This document shows, piece by piece, positions 42,702 through 51,874 of a DNA stretch of 64,000 bases. This DNA is from Labrys miyagiensis (GTDB taxonomy: Bacteria > Pseudomonadota > Alphaproteobacteria > Rhizobiales > Labraceae), in NCBI RefSeq assembly GCF_030160835.1, contig NZ_BSPC01000066.1:62001-126000 (forward strand), written 5' to 3'. Below the pieces are notes generated by a model. That model was given only the letters and a program-made list of their open reading frames with translations. It ran no database searches and was not told the origin of the DNA. How positions within the stretch are numbered: position 1 is the first letter of the stretch; the number at the start of each line of letters is the position of its first letter. The position numbers were made by a program, and so were the translations under genes.

Positions 42702-44264
42702 ATGCCTGCGCAGGCTTCCTTTCGCCGATTTCTGCAGTCGGTCTCCGCCCCGGCGTTTCTCGCCGCCTGCGCTCTCGGGGCTGCCCACATCACCCCGGCA
42801 GCGGGACAGGCGCAGGCCGCCTGCGCCATTCGAGATTGGCGCTGCCTGCTGAAGCAAGCCGCGACCGATGTCCAGAAGGACAAGCAGGACAGCGGCGACA
42901 ACCATGGCCGCTATCTCGTCGACATCGTCAGGGGCTATCCCGAGGCGGATCGGGTGGGCCTTGCACAACAGTTCCTCGCCTCTGCCGGCCAGGACGACGA
43001 TCTCCAGACCCGCCTCGAAAACTTCCTGGTGCCGGCGCAGTTGCGCCAGCAGCCAGATGTCGAGGCACTGAGGAAGGCCCTGGCCAGCGGCGTCTCGCCG
43101 GAGCCGGACTTTGCCCTCACCGAATATGCAAGATTGGCGTTCCAGAGCCTGATCGCCCGCAACGACAAGGACACCATCCTCAAGCTCTGGCGGGAAGAGG
43201 GCAAGCAGCTCTGGCGCAACGCCCCGCAGGCGGAACTGGCCATCGACAGCTGGCTCGCCGAGACCACCCCCGATATTCTCAAGGAGAGCATCAGGACGCG
43301 CGGGCTGGTGGATGGCGGCTGGGCGGCGATTTCCGGGGTGGCGGAACGTCTCTGCCGGCAGGGGGCCAAGGACAGGGGCGACGGACTTTTGGCGCTGCTG
43401 GAACAGGAGCGTACGACCTGGAACACCAATCGCAGTCACGATGCCACCAATCTCGCCAGCACGGTGATGGCCGTGGCTGCCTGTGATGGTTTCGAGGCGG
43501 CCGAGAAGCGACTCGATGCCGCCGAAAGCCAGATGAAGAGCGATGTTGCCGCCATCCGCACGCATATCGCCGACAAGGACGATGCCCAGGCAACCATCGA
43601 TCTCCTGGAACAGACCGTGGCCGAAACCGGCGTACGCCCGCTGATCCGCGCCTATCTCGATGTCGGCCGCACGGATGACGCCGTGCGCGTCTTCGGCCGC
43701 TTGCCGGCACAGGACGCCGCGGACGGTGTCGTTCTGGGCACGGACGGGTCGCCTGGTGACCCCGATGCGGAGAATGGCGAGGGCGGCTGGCAGACAGAGT
43801 ACAGGAGCTGGGCCGAGGCGCGCTCCTTCAGCGCCGATCCGCAACTGGTCCTCGCCGATGTCGATCGCTGGGGAAAGGAAGACGACGACAATGTCGGTGC
43901 GGATGCCATGGCCCAGATGCTGCGCACGGCCGAGGCCCTGCCGAATTTCAAGGGAACCAAGCGCCCCTTCGTCGTCAAGCTCAAGGCGCTCGGTGAGCGT
44001 ATTGCCGCGCTTCCCAATGCCGAGGGTCTGGCACGCCAGCAGACCGAGGTGATGCTGGCGGACGCCGAACTGCAGATCGCCGGCTGCAGGCCGAGCGACG
44101 ATCAGTTCCAGGCTTGGGAAAAGGCATTCGCCGCCGCCCCGGACATTCAGACACGCGTGGAGGGAATCGTGGCCGTCGCCAGGCTCCTGCGCCATATCGA
44201 AAACGGCGCGGCCAATAGCGCGCATGACCCCGGCTATGGAGCCTGCGTGATTGCGCGGGGATAG
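42702..44264 (+). CDS. exported alpha-helical protein, function unknown
   Basis: A 520-residue protein with a signal peptide (FRRFLQSVSAPAFLAACALG, cleavage near GQAQAA) followed by an almost wholly helical, Ala/Asp/Leu-rich chain with regular helix pairs, suggestive of TPR- or SEL1-like solenoid repeats, for example TLLDLLEQTVAETG-like ATIDLLEQTVAETG and RAYLDVGRTDDAVRVFGRLP. No catalytic motif is evident. AAGGG precedes the ATG. It stands between pgm and the glgX locus, converges on the acyltransferase gene 21 bases away, and has no recognised family. Confidence 0.7.
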   Translation: MPAQASFRRFLQSVSAPAFLAACALGAAHITPAAGQAQAACAIRDWRCLLKQAATDVQKDKQDSGDNHGRYLVDIVRGYPEADRVGLAQQFLASAGQDDDLQTRLENFLVPAQLRQQPDVEALRKALASGVSPEPDFALTEYARLAFQSLIARNDKDTILKLWREEGKQLWRNAPQAELAIDSWLAETTPDILKESIRTRGLVDGGWAAISGVAERLCRQGAKDRGDGLLALLEQERTTWNTNRSHDATNLASTVMAVAACDGFEAAEKRLDAAESQMKSDVAAIRTHIADKDDAQATIDLLEQTVAETGVRPLIRAYLDVGRTDDAVRVFGRLPAQDAADGVVLGTDGSPGDPDAENGEGGWQTEYRSWAEARSFSADPQLVLADVDRWGKEDDDNVGADAMAQMLRTAEALPNFKGTKRPFVVKLKALGERIAALPNAEGLARQQTEVMLADAELQIAGCRPSDDQFQAWEKAFAAAPDIQTRVEGIVAVARLLRHIENGAANSAHDPGYGACVIARG

Positions 44265-44285
44265 TTTGGTATCGCGTCTGCCAGC

Positions 44286-45221
44286 CTACCCTCGCGGCGC
44301 ACTCAGCCTTTGCTGGCCAATCACCACCGGCTCGACCTTGCCGGCCGAGATGCGCCTGGCGGTCTTGTCGTCAGGCAATCGGCGGGCGAGGGCGTAGGTG
44401 CGCTCCATCAGGTCGAGGGCAGCGGCCTTGCGGTCGGTGACATGGGCGAATTCCTTGCCGTCGATGGGGTCTCCGATGGCGATCGGCAGCACGGTGCCGA
44501 TGCGATCGCGCACTTCCTTGAAGATCAGCGACAGGCGCAGCGTCTGGTTCATGTGGCTGGCGATCTGGAACAGGCGGCTGTTCTGGCCGCCGAAGAAGAT
44601 CGGCACCACCACGGCGCCGGAGCGCTGGATGAGCTGTACGGTGAAGGGTTGCCAGGGCGCATCCATCGCCGGGCGGCGGCCGAGCTTGTCGGGCGAGGTC
44701 GAGACCGCGCCGGCCGGGAAGACGATGACGCAGCCGCCCGCATCGAGCCGCCGTCGGGCCTCGGCGCGCGTACGCAGGTTGGTCTGCATCGCCTCTTCGG
44801 TTTCGGAAAAATCCACCGGCAGGAGATGCTTGTGCGTCTCGGGCGCGCGCAGCAGCAAGGCATGGGTGAGGATGACATAGTCCTGCCGGACCAGCCCGAT
44901 TAGCCAGCCGATGGTGACGCCGTCGAGCACGCCATAGGGATGGTTGGCGATGATCACGCAGGGACCGGTCTTCGGGATCTTGGCGAGCTGGGAATGGTCG
45001 AACTGCGCCTCGAGCTTGAGCTTGCGCACGGCGGCCGCGAAAAAGGTCTCGCCGTCGACCGGATTGCGCTGGTTTTCCAGGTAGAGCTTCTTGAGCTTTG
45101 GCTGGCCGGTCACCTTCTCGATGGCTTTGATGAGCGCCTGCTTCGGTTTGGAGAAGGTGGGGTCCGCATAGGTGAACTGAACGTCGTTGACCCCCGCGCC
45201 GCGCCCTGTTTTGCCAGCCAT
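44286..45221 (-). CDS. lysophospholipid acyltransferase family protein
   Basis: A 311-residue PlsC-fold acyltransferase. The catalytic NHPYGVLDG (HX4D) and VFPAGAVS (motif III variant) are present, with VVVPIFFGGQNSRLF further on. The N-terminal stretch (GQPKLKKLYLENQRNPVDGE) is typical of the subgroup annotated as hemolysin-like or OlsA-like acyltransferases, which attach an acyl chain to lyso-lipids, including lyso-ornithine lipid in some rhizobia. The ATG has GAAGG upstream. It is divergent from glgX and opposite in strand to the rest of the glycogen region, so it is probably unrelated to glycogen. Confidence 0.85.
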   Translation of the reverse strand: MAGKTGRGAGVNDVQFTYADPTFSKPKQALIKAIEKVTGQPKLKKLYLENQRNPVDGETFFAAAVRKLKLEAQFDHSQLAKIPKTGPCVIIANHPYGVLDGVTIGWLIGLVRQDYVILTHALLLRAPETHKHLLPVDFSETEEAMQTNLRTRAEARRRLDAGGCVIVFPAGAVSTSPDKLGRRPAMDAPWQPFTVQLIQRSGAVVVPIFFGGQNSRLFQIASHMNQTLRLSLIFKEVRDRIGTVLPIAIGDPIDGKEFAHVTDRKAAALDLMERTYALARRLPDDKTARRISAGKVEPVVIGQQRLSAPRG

Positions 45222-45418
45222 GTGTTACCTTCAGATGCCCATTTGTTGCATCGGTTTATGACTATAGCGCCATGTGGGTAGCGAAGCACCTGCCATAACC
45301 TGTAAATCGGCAATTCCTTGTGGGCGCCTGATATTTTGTCAAACGCGAAGCATCTAGTCTTTGCCTTTTGACCGTTCAGGATGTCAGGAAAGTACGACGT
45401 TATTTCGACAGTCGAGGC

Positions 45419-48400
45419 ATGGACGGCATGGCAAGCGTTTCAATGGCAAATCCGGGCATGGCCGCGCCCCTGGGAGCGAGCTGGACCGGGGAGGGTGTCA
45501 ATTTTGCCGTCTATTCAGCCGATGCCGAGCGCATCGAGGTCTGCCTTTTCGATGCCGGCGGTGGGGAGACGGCTCGAATCGCCTTGGGCGGACGCGAGGG
45601 GGCCGTGCATCACGGCCTCATTCCCGGCCTTGCCGAGGGGCAGCTCTACGGCTTGCGCGCCCATGGCCCCTGGGCGCCGGAGAAGGGATTGCGCTTCAAT
45701 CCTGCGCGCCTGCTGATCGATCCACGCGCCACGCGTCTCGTCCTGCCCCCCGGCATGACCTCGGCCCTGCCGGTCAAGGGCGCTGCCGGTGTCGACGATC
45801 TCGTCCTTGACGGGGCCGATACGGCCGCCCTGATGCCGAAGGCGGTGCTGGAACGGCCTGCCGGGCCGGCCCGCCGGCCGTCAGCGCCGAAACCTTCCAC
45901 GCGCATCGTCTATGAGCTGCATGTCAGGGGCTTCAGCCAGAGGCATCCCGAAATCCCGGCCGAGCTACGCGGCACCTTCGCAGCGCTCGCCCATCCCGCC
46001 GCCATCAGGCATTTCCTGGCGCTCGGCGTCACCACGCTGGAGATCATGCCGCTGGCGGCCTGGATCGACGAGCGCCATCTCGAGCCGCTCGGCCTCAGCA
46101 ATTACTGGGCCTACAATCCCGCCTGCTTCCTGGCGCCCGATCCGCGCCTTGTGCCTGGCGGCATGGCGGAGATCGCCAGGACCATCGACGCCCTGCATCA
46201 GGCCGGCCTCGAGGTGATCCTCGACGTCGTCTACAACCACACCTCGGAGAGCGACGAACGCGGCGGCACCCATTCGCTACGCGGGCTCGACAATCGGTCC
46301 TATTACCGCCTCGCCGATAATCCGCGCTTCTATTCCAACGTTACCGGCTGCGGCAACACGCTGGCGCTCGACCGGGAGCCAGGCATGGGGCTGGCGCTCG
46401 ATGCCCTGCGCCATTGGGCCGGCGCCGGCGGCTTCGATGGTTTCCGCTTCGACCTCGCCCCGGTGCTCGGCCGCACGCCGGCAGGTTTCGATGCCAAGGC
46501 ACCCCTGTTCGCTGCCATCGCCGCCGACCCGCTGCTGAGCGGCAAGCGGATGATCGCCGAGCCCTGGGATATCGGACCGGGCGGCTACCAGCTCGGCCAC
46601 TTCCCGCAGGGCTGGAGCGAGTGGAATGACCGCTACCGCGACGACATCAGGCGCTTCTGGCGCGGCGATGGCGGCATCGGCGCGCTCGCCACACGCCTTG
46701 CCGGCTCCTCCGACCTGTTCGATGCGGCGACACGCCACCCCACCGAAAGCGTCAACTTTGTCTCCGCCCATGACGGCTTCACGCTCGACGACACGGTGAG
46801 CTTCGCTACCAAGCACAACAATGCCAATGGCGAGAACAATCGCGACGGGCATGCCGGCGAGATCAGCTGGAACAATGGTGCGGAGGGGCCGAGCACCGCG
46901 CCCGAGATCGTGGCGCTGCGCCGTTCCTATGTGCGAGCCATGCTGGCCACGCTCCTGCTCTCGCGCGGCACACCGATGATCGGCATGGGCGACGAGCTCG
47001 GCCGCAGCCAGAATGGCAACAACAATGCCTATGCGCAGAACAACGAGACCACCTGGATCGACTGGGAGGATGCCGACCAGTCACTGATCGCCTTCGTTGG
47101 CAGCCTTGCCAATCTGCGCAAGTCGCTGCCTGTCGTCACGGCCAGCAGCTTTCTCACCGGCCAGACCAGCCCAACCGGTCGTCCCGACGTGATCTGGGTC
47201 GGTGCCAATGGCCGCCCCCTCCAGGGCTCGGAATGGAGCAATCCTGCCAAACGTACGCTCGGCATGCTCCTGAGCGATGCGGATGGCGGCGAGGTGCTGA
47301 TCTGGTTCCACGCCGGCAATGAGCCCTTCTATGCCCGCCTGCCGGATCTGCCGCCTCGCAAGGTCTGGCGCCTCGCCCATGCCAGCGACGAATATCAGGC
47401 GCTGGCTCTGCCGACCGACTATGGCGCCTTCGACATCATCGAGGTCGCGCCGCGCTCGGTGGGTGTCTTCATCGCCGAGGCCGGCCGCGCCCCACGCCGT
47501 GATGGCGATGCGCCGCCCGAAGTGCTGGATCTGCTCGCCACCGCCGCCGGCATCGCACCCGAATGGTGGGAAGTCTCGGGCAAGCACACGCTGGTTTCGG
47601 CCGATACCAAGCGGGCGCTGCTCACTGCGATGGGCCTCCCGCATCACACGCTCGCGCAGGCGCGCGAGAGCCTCGACCATCTGCGCGAGCTGGCGCCGGC
47701 CGCGGCCTCGACGGGCAGGACCTACCAGCCTGCTGCACTTGCCGATGGCGGCCGGCGGTTCGGCCTCTCCGCCCAGCTCTACACGCTGCGGCGCCAGGGC
47801 GATCAGGGCATCGGCGATTTCCGCACGCTTGAGCAACTCGCCGAGGCCGCTGCGGCCAAGGGTGCCAGCCTGCTCGCCCTCAATCCCTTCCACGCCATGT
47901 TCCCCTCCAACCGGGAGCGGGCCAGCCCCTATCAGCCCTCGGATCGCCGCTTCCTCGATCCGGCCATGATCGCGCTCGATGCGGTGCCGGAGATCGCCGA
48001 CCCCGGCCGTTTCACGCTGCCCGAAGGGCGTCTGATCGACTGGCCGGCGGTGTGGAAGCTCAAGCGGGCCGCGCTCGCCGAAGCCTTTGCGGCGCTGCCA
48101 AACATGCCGGTGCGCAAAGCGGCTTTCGAGGCCTTCAAGGTACAGGGCGGCGAGATGCTCTCGCGCTTTGCCATGTTCCAGGCGCTTGAAGAGCGAGCCG
48201 GCTCGACCGCGATCGTTGGTTGGGACGAAGCCGTCGACCTCGGCCGGGAGGTGCATGAAGCGTCCGACTTCGCCAGCTATCTGCAGTTCCTCGCCGAGGA
48301 ACAGCTCGCCGCCGCCAGCCGCAACGGCCTCGCCATCGGCTTCTGCCGCGATCTGGCCGTCGGTGCAGCACCGGATGGCGCCGAGGTCTGGACGTCGCCC

Positions 48401-49294
48401 GACGCCTTCCTGAAGGGGGTCTCGGTGGGCGCGCCGCCCGATCCCTTCTCCGCCGACGGGCAGGTCTGGCACATCCCGCCACTCGATCCGCTCGCTCTGC
48501 AGAACAGCAATTTCAGCCATTACCGTGAGCTGCTCGCCGCCAATATGCGCCATGCCGGCGCCTTGCGCATCGACCATGTCATGGGGCTGACGCGGCTCTT
48601 CGTCATTCCTGACGGTGCCAAGGCAAGCGAGGGCGCCTATCTCAGATACCCGATCGAGGCGATGCTGCGGGTGCTGGCCGAGGAGAGCAATCGCGCCAAA
48701 TGTCTCGTGGTGGGCGAGGATCTCGGCACGGTGCCCGAAGGCTTCCGGGAGCGCCTCGCCGAGGCCGATCTCTATTCCTACCGCGTGCTGTTCTTCGAAC
48801 GCGACGGTGCCGTGTTCCGCCAGCCCGAAATCTATCCGGCGCAATCGCTCGCCTGCGTCGCCACGCATGATCTGGCGACCTTGCGCGGCTGGTGGAACGG
48901 CGCCGACATCGCCCTCAACAAATCGCTCGGGCGGACGGTGGATGCCGATGCGGAGGCGGAGCGCGCCAAGGACAAGGCGGCTTTGCTGGAGGCGATCAAC
49001 CAAGAGGAAGCGAGCAAAGAGGAAGCGGGTCAAAAGGCTGCAGGCGACGATGAGGCGAAGCAACTGATGCCGGAACTCGTCGGCGCCATCCACGGTTTTC
49101 TCGCTTCCGCGCCCTCAGGCCTGGTGGTCGCCCAGATCGAGGACCTGGCCGGCGAGATCGATCCAGTCAACCTGCCTGGCACCGACCGTGAATATCCGAA
49201 CTGGCGCCGACGGCTGGAACTCGACGTCGAGGCGGCGCTGGAGACGGACACGGCCAGGGCGGTATTCGCGGCGATGAAGAAGGAAGGGCGGTAG
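45419..49294 (+). CDS. glgX: GlgX-MalQ fusion: glycogen debranching enzyme / 4-alpha-glucanotransferase
   Basis: A protein of about 1,291 residues. The first ~690 are GlgX (CBM48 then GH13 isoamylase type): GFRFDLAPVLGR (nucleophile Asp), IAEPWDIGPGGYQLG (Glu), FVSAHDGFTLDD (Asp). From about 700 it is MalQ (GH77): AQLYTLRRQGDQGIGDF, PYQPSDRRFLDP, LRIDHVMGLTRLF (Asp), VGEDLGTVPEGF (Glu), VATHDLATLRGWW (Asp). Both active sites look intact. It would remove limit-dextrin branches left by GlgP and disproportionate the released maltodextrins. ATG 45419 follows CGAGG; ATG 45428 is equally possible, and an upstream TTG (45368) is less likely. The join is one frame without interruption. Confidence 0.95.
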   Translation: MDGMASVSMANPGMAAPLGASWTGEGVNFAVYSADAERIEVCLFDAGGGETARIALGGREGAVHHGLIPGLAEGQLYGLRAHGPWAPEKGLRFNPARLLIDPRATRLVLPPGMTSALPVKGAAGVDDLVLDGADTAALMPKAVLERPAGPARRPSAPKPSTRIVYELHVRGFSQRHPEIPAELRGTFAALAHPAAIRHFLALGVTTLEIMPLAAWIDERHLEPLGLSNYWAYNPACFLAPDPRLVPGGMAEIARTIDALHQAGLEVILDVVYNHTSESDERGGTHSLRGLDNRSYYRLADNPRFYSNVTGCGNTLALDREPGMGLALDALRHWAGAGGFDGFRFDLAPVLGRTPAGFDAKAPLFAAIAADPLLSGKRMIAEPWDIGPGGYQLGHFPQGWSEWNDRYRDDIRRFWRGDGGIGALATRLAGSSDLFDAATRHPTESVNFVSAHDGFTLDDTVSFATKHNNANGENNRDGHAGEISWNNGAEGPSTAPEIVALRRSYVRAMLATLLLSRGTPMIGMGDELGRSQNGNNNAYAQNNETTWIDWEDADQSLIAFVGSLANLRKSLPVVTASSFLTGQTSPTGRPDVIWVGANGRPLQGSEWSNPAKRTLGMLLSDADGGEVLIWFHAGNEPFYARLPDLPPRKVWRLAHASDEYQALALPTDYGAFDIIEVAPRSVGVFIAEAGRAPRRDGDAPPEVLDLLATAAGIAPEWWEVSGKHTLVSADTKRALLTAMGLPHHTLAQARESLDHLRELAPAAASTGRTYQPAALADGGRRFGLSAQLYTLRRQGDQGIGDFRTLEQLAEAAAAKGASLLALNPFHAMFPSNRERASPYQPSDRRFLDPAMIALDAVPEIADPGRFTLPEGRLIDWPAVWKLKRAALAEAFAALPNMPVRKAAFEAFKVQGGEMLSRFAMFQALEERAGSTAIVGWDEAVDLGREVHEASDFASYLQFLAEEQLAAASRNGLAIGFCRDLAVGAAPDGAEVWTSPDAFLKGVSVGAPPDPFSADGQVWHIPPLDPLALQNSNFSHYRELLAANMRHAGALRIDHVMGLTRLFVIPDGAKASEGAYLRYPIEAMLRVLAEESNRAKCLVVGEDLGTVPEGFRERLAEADLYSYRVLFFERDGAVFRQPEIYPAQSLACVATHDLATLRGWWNGADIALNKSLGRTVDADAEAERAKDKAALLEAINQEEASKEEAGQKAAGDDEAKQLMPELVGAIHGFLASAPSGLVVAQIEDLAGEIDPVNLPGTDREYPNWRRRLELDVEAALETDTARAVFAAMKKEGR

Positions 49295-49295
49295 C

Positions 49296-49775
49296 ATGAG
49301 CGCCGGGCCCGCCCCCACGAGCCTGCGCAAACAGCGGGCGCTCTATCTGGGGCTGTTCGCTGCCCAGACCGTCTGCGCGACGATCCTCGTTTTCGAACTC
49401 ATGCCGTTCTTCTGGCGCCTCGTCGATGACCTTGGCGAGGTGCAGGAGGTCTCGAACCGGGGAGAAGCCCTGGCCTGCCTCTGCGTGGTGGTCTTCCAGG
49501 CCTGCTACTGGTGGCGGATCAACAATCTGGGCGTGCCCTTCGCCACGAAAAGCCAGTTGCTCTCGCATCTGCTCGTCTTCGTCGGCCGAATGAGCTTCCT
49601 GTTTGCCGGTACCCTGGCCTCGCTCATCTTTTTTCGGCACATGCCGCTGCTCGCCCCCTCGAACCTGACGCTTACTGGAGCGCTCAGGCTGCTCCTCTTC
49701 CTCGCGGTGCTGTTTTCGTGGTTCTGTTATTCATTGGAGGTGGAGCGGTTCGGGACATATCAGGCTGGGGCATAG
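49296..49775 (+). CDS. small integral membrane protein, function unknown
   Basis: A 159-residue protein with four hydrophobic segments (near residues 15-35, 58-75, 88-110, 125-148), starting one base after the glgX stop and so probably co-transcribed and coupled. Aromatic residues (FFWRL, CYWWRINN, WFCYSLEVERFG) cluster at the membrane interfaces. No family is recognised and there is no obvious link to glycogen. Confidence 0.7.
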   Translation: MSAGPAPTSLRKQRALYLGLFAAQTVCATILVFELMPFFWRLVDDLGEVQEVSNRGEALACLCVVVFQACYWWRINNLGVPFATKSQLLSHLLVFVGRMSFLFAGTLASLIFFRHMPLLAPSNLTLTGALRLLLFLAVLFSWFCYSLEVERFGTYQAGA

Positions 49776-49860
49776 GCGGTGGCCACAACCCTACAGGCGC
49801 GAGCCAGGGTTTGGAGACCCCGACACGAAAGTCGCGAAATAGCCGAAGCGGGCGCAGATA

Positions 49861-49951
49861 TTGTCATGCCCGGGCTTGTTCCGGACATCCAGGCGCGACC
49901 TCCGTAAGCGTTCGTGCCCCTCGATTGCCGGGACAAGCCCGGCAATGACAA
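49861..49951. repeat. inverted repeat, TGTCAT family
   Basis: The arms TTGTCATGCCCGGGCTTGT and (as complement) TTGTCATTGCCGGGCTTGT, with few mismatches, flank about 50 bases. Followed by AAAA, it may act as the terminator for the glgX-membrane protein transcript. Confidence 0.8.
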
Positions 49952-50154
49952 AAAGTCGAGGTTCCCGAGATTTTTCGGTCAGCTCTGGAGGGGTATCGGG
50001 CTGCCGTCATGGCGGGCGAAGCGAAGCAATCCAGCGATCGCACCATCGAGAAACAGGCCGATGGTCGTGAGCAACCGCCCGGCGGAATAGGATTTCGGTT
50101 CCGAGAAACGTTGCACCGCCGTCCCATTCATTTTTCAACGGCGTTGATTGCCTC

Positions 50155-50183
50155 TTGATAAGCGGAGGATGCCTCCGTATATC
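50155..50183 (+). promoter_or_regulatory. sigma-70-like promoter with internal dyad, hydroxylase operon
   Basis: TTGATA (50155-50160), exactly 17 bases, then TATATC (50178-50183) is the best promoter match in the window. The spacer contains CGGAGG-ATG-CCTCCG (50163-50177), a six-bp dyad. A repressor or MerR-type regulator bound there would control the operon. The leader to the first start codon is about 130 bases. Confidence 0.65.
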
Positions 50184-50321
50184 TAAACATGCAGCGAGAA
50201 AACGCATTCGCGCATGTCATTCCGGCAAGACCCGACGGTTCCTTCGCCTCGGCCCGCCCCGCCAGCGCCCTTGCTGCCGCGCCAATTCATACATCACAAA
50301 CACTGAATGGGGTATCCCTTC

Positions 50322-50819
50322 ATGTCTCTTTCCATCAGCCTCACCATCAATGGTCGTCTGCGCAGGGTCGATCTCGATGATCCTCGCGTAATGCTGCTCG
50401 ACCTGTTGCGCGAGCGTCTCGATCTGCCCGGCAGCAAGAAGGGGTGCGATCGAGGCCAATGCGGCGCTTGCACCGTGCTGGTCGACGGACGGCGCATCAA
50501 TTCCTGCCTCGCTCTCGCTGCGAGCCTCGACGGCGCCGAGATCACCACCATCGAAGGACTGGCCGAGGGCGGCGAGCTCCATCCGGTCCAGGCCGCCTTC
50601 ATCGCCCATGACGCCTTCCAGTGCGGCTACTGCACGCCCGGCCAGATCATGAGCGCCGTGGGCCTCATCTCGGAAGCTCAGGCGGGCAACGATCCCGAGC
50701 GCATCCGCGAATTGATGAGCGGCAATATCTGCCGTTGCGGAGCCTATCAGGGCATCACCGAGGCCGTGCAGGACGCGCAGGAAATCCTCGCAGAACGCAA
50801 TCGGAGGAACGCGGCATGA
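50322..50819 (+). CDS. aldehyde/xanthine dehydrogenase-type [2Fe-2S] subunit (PaoA/YagT-like)
   Basis: A 165-residue electron-transfer subunit binding two [2Fe-2S] clusters: the plant-type KKGCDRGQCGACTVLVDG and the C-terminal FQCGYCTPGQ with GNICRCGAY. I start at ATG 50322 (MSLSISLTINGRLRRVD); an ATG at 50307 would add five residues. Unlike E. coli PaoA there is no Tat signal, so this complex is probably cytoplasmic. Its TGA overlaps the FAD-subunit start (ATGA). Confidence 0.93.
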   Translation: MSLSISLTINGRLRRVDLDDPRVMLLDLLRERLDLPGSKKGCDRGQCGACTVLVDGRRINSCLALAASLDGAEITTIEGLAEGGELHPVQAAFIAHDAFQCGYCTPGQIMSAVGLISEAQAGNDPERIRELMSGNICRCGAYQGITEAVQDAQEILAERNRRNAA

Positions 50820-51874
50820 ACCGCTTCGACTATTTCAGGCCCTCCAGCATTGCGGAGGCCGTGGTTGCCGGCGCCGAGCCGGGTTCGGCCTATCTCGCCG
50901 GCGGCACCAATCTGCTCGATCTGTTGAAAGTGGGCATTGAACGGCCCGAACGGGTCGTCGACATCTCGCGGCTGCCCGGTCTCGACCGCATCGAATGGCT
51001 TGCCGATGGCGGCGTGCGCATCGGCTCGCTCGTCCGTAATGCCGACCTTGCCTATGACCCACGCTTCGCGCGGACCTTCCCCGCTGTTGCCGAAGCGCTG
51101 CTGTCGGGCGCGTCCGCGCAGCTTCGCAATGCAGCGACCGTGGGCGGCAATCTCCTGCAGCGCACGCGCTGCGCCTATTTCCACGACCGCGCCAGCGCCT
51201 GCAACCGGCGCGCGCCGGGTTCGGGCTGCGACGCGCGCGAGGGCGAGAACCGGCTGCATGCGGTGCTTGGCTGGAGCGAGCACTGCATCGCCACCCACCC
51301 CTCCGATTTCTGCGTGCCGCTCGTGGCGCTGGACGCCGTGGTCGAAGTCGAGGGGCCGCGCGGCGCCCGCGAGGTCGTCCTCGATGCCCTGCATCTCCTG
51401 CCCGGCGTGACGCCGGAACTGGAGACAGCGCTGGAGCCCGGCGAGTTGATCGTGGCGCTGAGGCTTCCCGCCCAGGCAGCCGCCTTCTCGCGTCGGGCGC
51501 GCTACCTGAAGCTGCGCGAACGCACCTCCTATGCCTTCGCCGTGGTTTCGGCGGCGGCTGCGCTCGATATCGAGGGTGGCGTGATCCGCGAGGCGCGCCT
51601 TGCGCTCGGCGGCGTCGCGGCCAAACCCTGGCGCGCGAGAGAGGCCGAGGCCTCGCTGGAAGGCGCCCCGCCTTCGGAGGAGGCCTTCGCGAAGGCGGCC
51701 GAACTGGCTCTCGCCGAGGCGCGGCCGTCCGGCGACAACGCCTTCAAGATCGAACTGGCGCGCCGCATCCTCGCGCGTGCGCTCACCCTTGCCTTCGAAG
51801 GGACGCCGGCGGCCATGCCTGCGCTGCCGGCTTCGCCCTTCGCCACCACTTCCGGAGCGACCCATGCCGCATGA
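50816..51874 (+). CDS. aldehyde/xanthine dehydrogenase-type FAD subunit (PaoB/YagS-like)
   Basis: A 352-residue subunit of the CO-dehydrogenase flavoprotein fold with FAD loops YLAGGTNLLDLLK and ATVGGNLLQRTRC. A Cys-rich insertion (RCAYFHD, ACNRRAPGSGC, EHCIATHPSDFC) is the [4Fe-4S] insertion characteristic of PaoB/YagS and HCR-beta, absent from simple xanthine dehydrogenases. ATG 50816 has GGAGGAACG upstream; the end overlaps the large subunit by 11 bases. Confidence 0.93.
   Translation: MNRFDYFRPSSIAEAVVAGAEPGSAYLAGGTNLLDLLKVGIERPERVVDISRLPGLDRIEWLADGGVRIGSLVRNADLAYDPRFARTFPAVAEALLSGASAQLRNAATVGGNLLQRTRCAYFHDRASACNRRAPGSGCDAREGENRLHAVLGWSEHCIATHPSDFCVPLVALDAVVEVEGPRGAREVVLDALHLLPGVTPELETALEPGELIVALRLPAQAAAFSRRARYLKLRERTSYAFAVVSAAAALDIEGGVIREARLALGGVAAKPWRAREAEASLEGAPPSEEAFAKAAELALAEARPSGDNAFKIELARRILARALTLAFEGTPAAMPALPASPFATTSGATHAA

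Larger units (their letters stand above)
49776..50321. other. intergenic region with repeat and molybdoenzyme promoter
   Basis: No gene is seen. The first half carries an inverted repeat (49861-49951) and, at 50009-50036, GTCATGGCGGGCGAAGCGAAG, a single arm of another common rhizobial repeat type. The second half holds the promoter of the downstream hydroxylase operon. Confidence 0.6.

Noticed and set aside
45368-45418. TTG start at 45368 for GlgX-MalQ
   Set aside because: The extra 17 residues are unlike GlgX N-termini and the TTG is in a TTGACC box; ATG 45419 or 45428 behind CGAGG fits better.
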